Shown piece by piece: positions 62,901-64,000 of a stretch of DNA of 64,000 bases. Origin of the DNA: Himantopus leucocephalus (lineage: Eukaryota; Chordata; Aves; Charadriiformes; Recurvirostridae); contig RSEF01000017.1 in assembly GCA_003993805.1 (NCBI GenBank), positions 11,259,424 through 11,323,423 of the forward strand, in the 5' to 3' direction. A model generated the notes under the pieces. The model did no database searches. It saw only the letters and a list, made by a program, of their open reading frames with translations, and was not told where the DNA came from. Positions within the stretch are counted from its first letter, which is position 1; every line of letters starts with the position of its first letter. Made by a program: the position numbers and the translations under genes.

Positions 62901-64000
62901 TAGAACCTGAAAACACTGTGTATAAACGGCTTGTTTAAATCAGGTTCCGTCTGATTATCACGAGAGATTCTGAATGTTTTGAATCTTGAAAGGAAGCATC
63001 CTATCATTGAGAAATAAGATTTAAGCCTTAATAAAGTAGTTGTCATTTTTATAGCTGAAAAGAGCTTTGTATCTCAATTAAGTGTACATAATATAAAGTC
63101 TTAAGGAAGCAACATAATACATTTAATACAATTATATCCCTTTGCAATAGTGTAATTTAAAGGAAATCTGATTCTGTTAATGTCTCTTACATTACTTGGA
63201 CAAGGGAGAAACTTCAGTGTCACTGACCGCTGCCTTTTTACAAAGTGCACTGTGGACCAAGTGCGGCTGTGATGGACGCGTCGTGGCCGTCCCTGCCGAG
63301 GGCCGGGGCTACCAGGCTGCCTCGGATCCGTGCCGCAGGAGCGCCAAGCCGGCGCCGGTGCGTGGAGGGGTGAGCAGAGCGCGGGGCAGGTCCCTTAGCG
63401 GCACTGGGGCTCATCAGTTGGGCAGACTTACAGTTTTCGAAATAGGTGGGTTTCTTCCATTCGTGCGCATTTTACGATAGCTGCAGAAATCAGATTTATT
63501 TGATCATTTACTTGAAATACTGAAGAAACATTCTCTGAGATCCTTTTTCTGCTCTTTTTTGTTTCAGTGAAGCAGATACATCTCAGTTGCTTGGTCAAAA
63601 TATCCTTAATATTAAGGTAGTCTAAACAAAGGTGTTCTGTAGGTCACGGAGTACATTGGTAACTTCGGTTTGTAATTTAATTGCCTGCTTTGCACCCTGC
63701 AGCTTAGGATTTCCTTTAAATTCTTATTCCATTGTTGCACTGGGGCTTAACAGAGTGTTAACCTGGTAATAGGCACAGGGCCTCCCCATTATATGTCTCG
63801 CTATCGAGCGGTTCTGCATGACTAGTTAAAAAAGATGGCAAGAAGATTAATGAAAGCCGCCTAGTACAGAAGGGGGGTAGGTACCTTTGCAAGACTTCTA
63901 GCGAGGAGATATTAGAGCTGAACCAGAGCTTGGCTTTTTCTTTATCCTGTGACCTTTGAACCTGCCTTACTGTCGAGAGCTGCCAGCGGAGCCGACGTTT
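59971..64000 (+). other. MAPKAP1: MAPKAP1 intron, 5' part (continues past window)
   Basis: Starting at donor GTGAGT, no further SIN1 exon was recognised up to the window edge. The DNA is mostly AT-rich, with a moderately GC-richer section at 61200-61520, one small GC patch at 63260-63420 and a perfect 13-bp tandem repeat at 62656-62720. The 61200-61520 stretch differs in composition from its flanks and could be an old repeat, but I recognise no family in it. Confidence 0.87.
62656..62720. repeat. 13-bp perfect tandem repeat, five copies
   Basis: Five exact head-to-tail copies of ATGAAAACAGAAA fill 65 nt, flanked by unique sequence. The absence of any mismatch suggests a recent expansion and a likely length-polymorphic locus. 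The Phe-rich reverse frame over it is a product of the repeat. Confidence 0.97.

Larger units (their letters stand above)
1..64000 (+). other. MAPKAP1: MAPKAP1 (SIN1) gene, internal part: six exons, seven introns
   Basis: The whole window lies inside one transcription unit read on the + strand. SIN1 is an obligatory subunit of mTOR complex 2: its CRIM domain presents AKT, SGK and PKC substrates, a Ras-binding-like domain follows, and a C-terminal PH domain binds phosphoinositides at membranes. Six exons with AG/GT borders join without a frame break into 282 codons matching about human residues 167-449. Phases at the exon ends are 2, 2, 1, 1, 1 and 1, each completed correctly by the next exon. 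I looked for the exon before 13173 (human residues ending NEYSKFDGK) and the one after 59970 (starting SHAIFKLTYL) and found neither, so both should lie outside the window. Identification rests on near-identity over the whole length. Confidence 0.97.

Noticed and set aside
1..64000. Bacterial, phage, plasmid or CRISPR features
   Set aside because: Spliced vertebrate exons, LINE relics and long non-coding stretches exclude a prokaryotic origin; no spaced direct-repeat array is present.

Overview
The window is vertebrate nuclear DNA: a 64-kb slice of one large spliced gene on the + strand. The gene is MAPKAP1, which encodes SIN1, the substrate-recruiting subunit of mTOR complex 2. Six coding exons were placed by recognising the SIN1 protein across canonical AG/GT splice sites: 13173-13345, 18446-18622, 26917-27026, 46141-46248, 54606-54746 and 59833-59970. 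Together they are 847 nt and join in one open frame with compatible phases. They correspond to about residues 167-449 of the 522-residue human protein: most of the CRIM domain, the Ras-binding-like domain and the first two thirds of the PH domain. The start codon, N-terminal exons and last PH-domain exons lie outside the window. Human coordinates quoted in the entries are from memory of the human protein.

The organism is most likely a bird, or at least a sauropsid. The reasons are the SIN1 replacements relative to the human protein, a decayed CR1-type LINE at about 39.4-40.7 kb, fairly compact introns (5-19 kb), and sharp alternation of AT-rich sequence with very GC- and CpG-rich patches. The species cannot be named from this sequence.

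Layout: 1-13172 is intron with an L1/Tx1-type LINE remnant, an unassigned repeat-like stretch and a long purine tract. Four exons separated by introns of 5.1, 8.3 and 19.1 kb follow, up to 46248. The 19.1-kb intron carries the CR1 relic and many GC-rich patches. Introns of 8.4 and 5.1 kb precede the last two exons, and 59971-64000 is the start of the next intron.

No second protein-coding gene, tRNA, rRNA, CRISPR array or intact mobile element could be supported. Most long open frames fall in GC-rich patches where stop codons are rare, on both strands at once. The most useful observations are: exon 46141-46248 is a frame-preserving cassette with a weak acceptor; reading through its donor gives a short in-frame tail and then a poly(A) signal, a plausible source of a PH-less SIN1; four of the five single-N positions are flanked by near-identical direct copies, suggesting assembly artefacts; and several AT-rich, homeodomain-site-rich blocks are candidate conserved non-coding elements.
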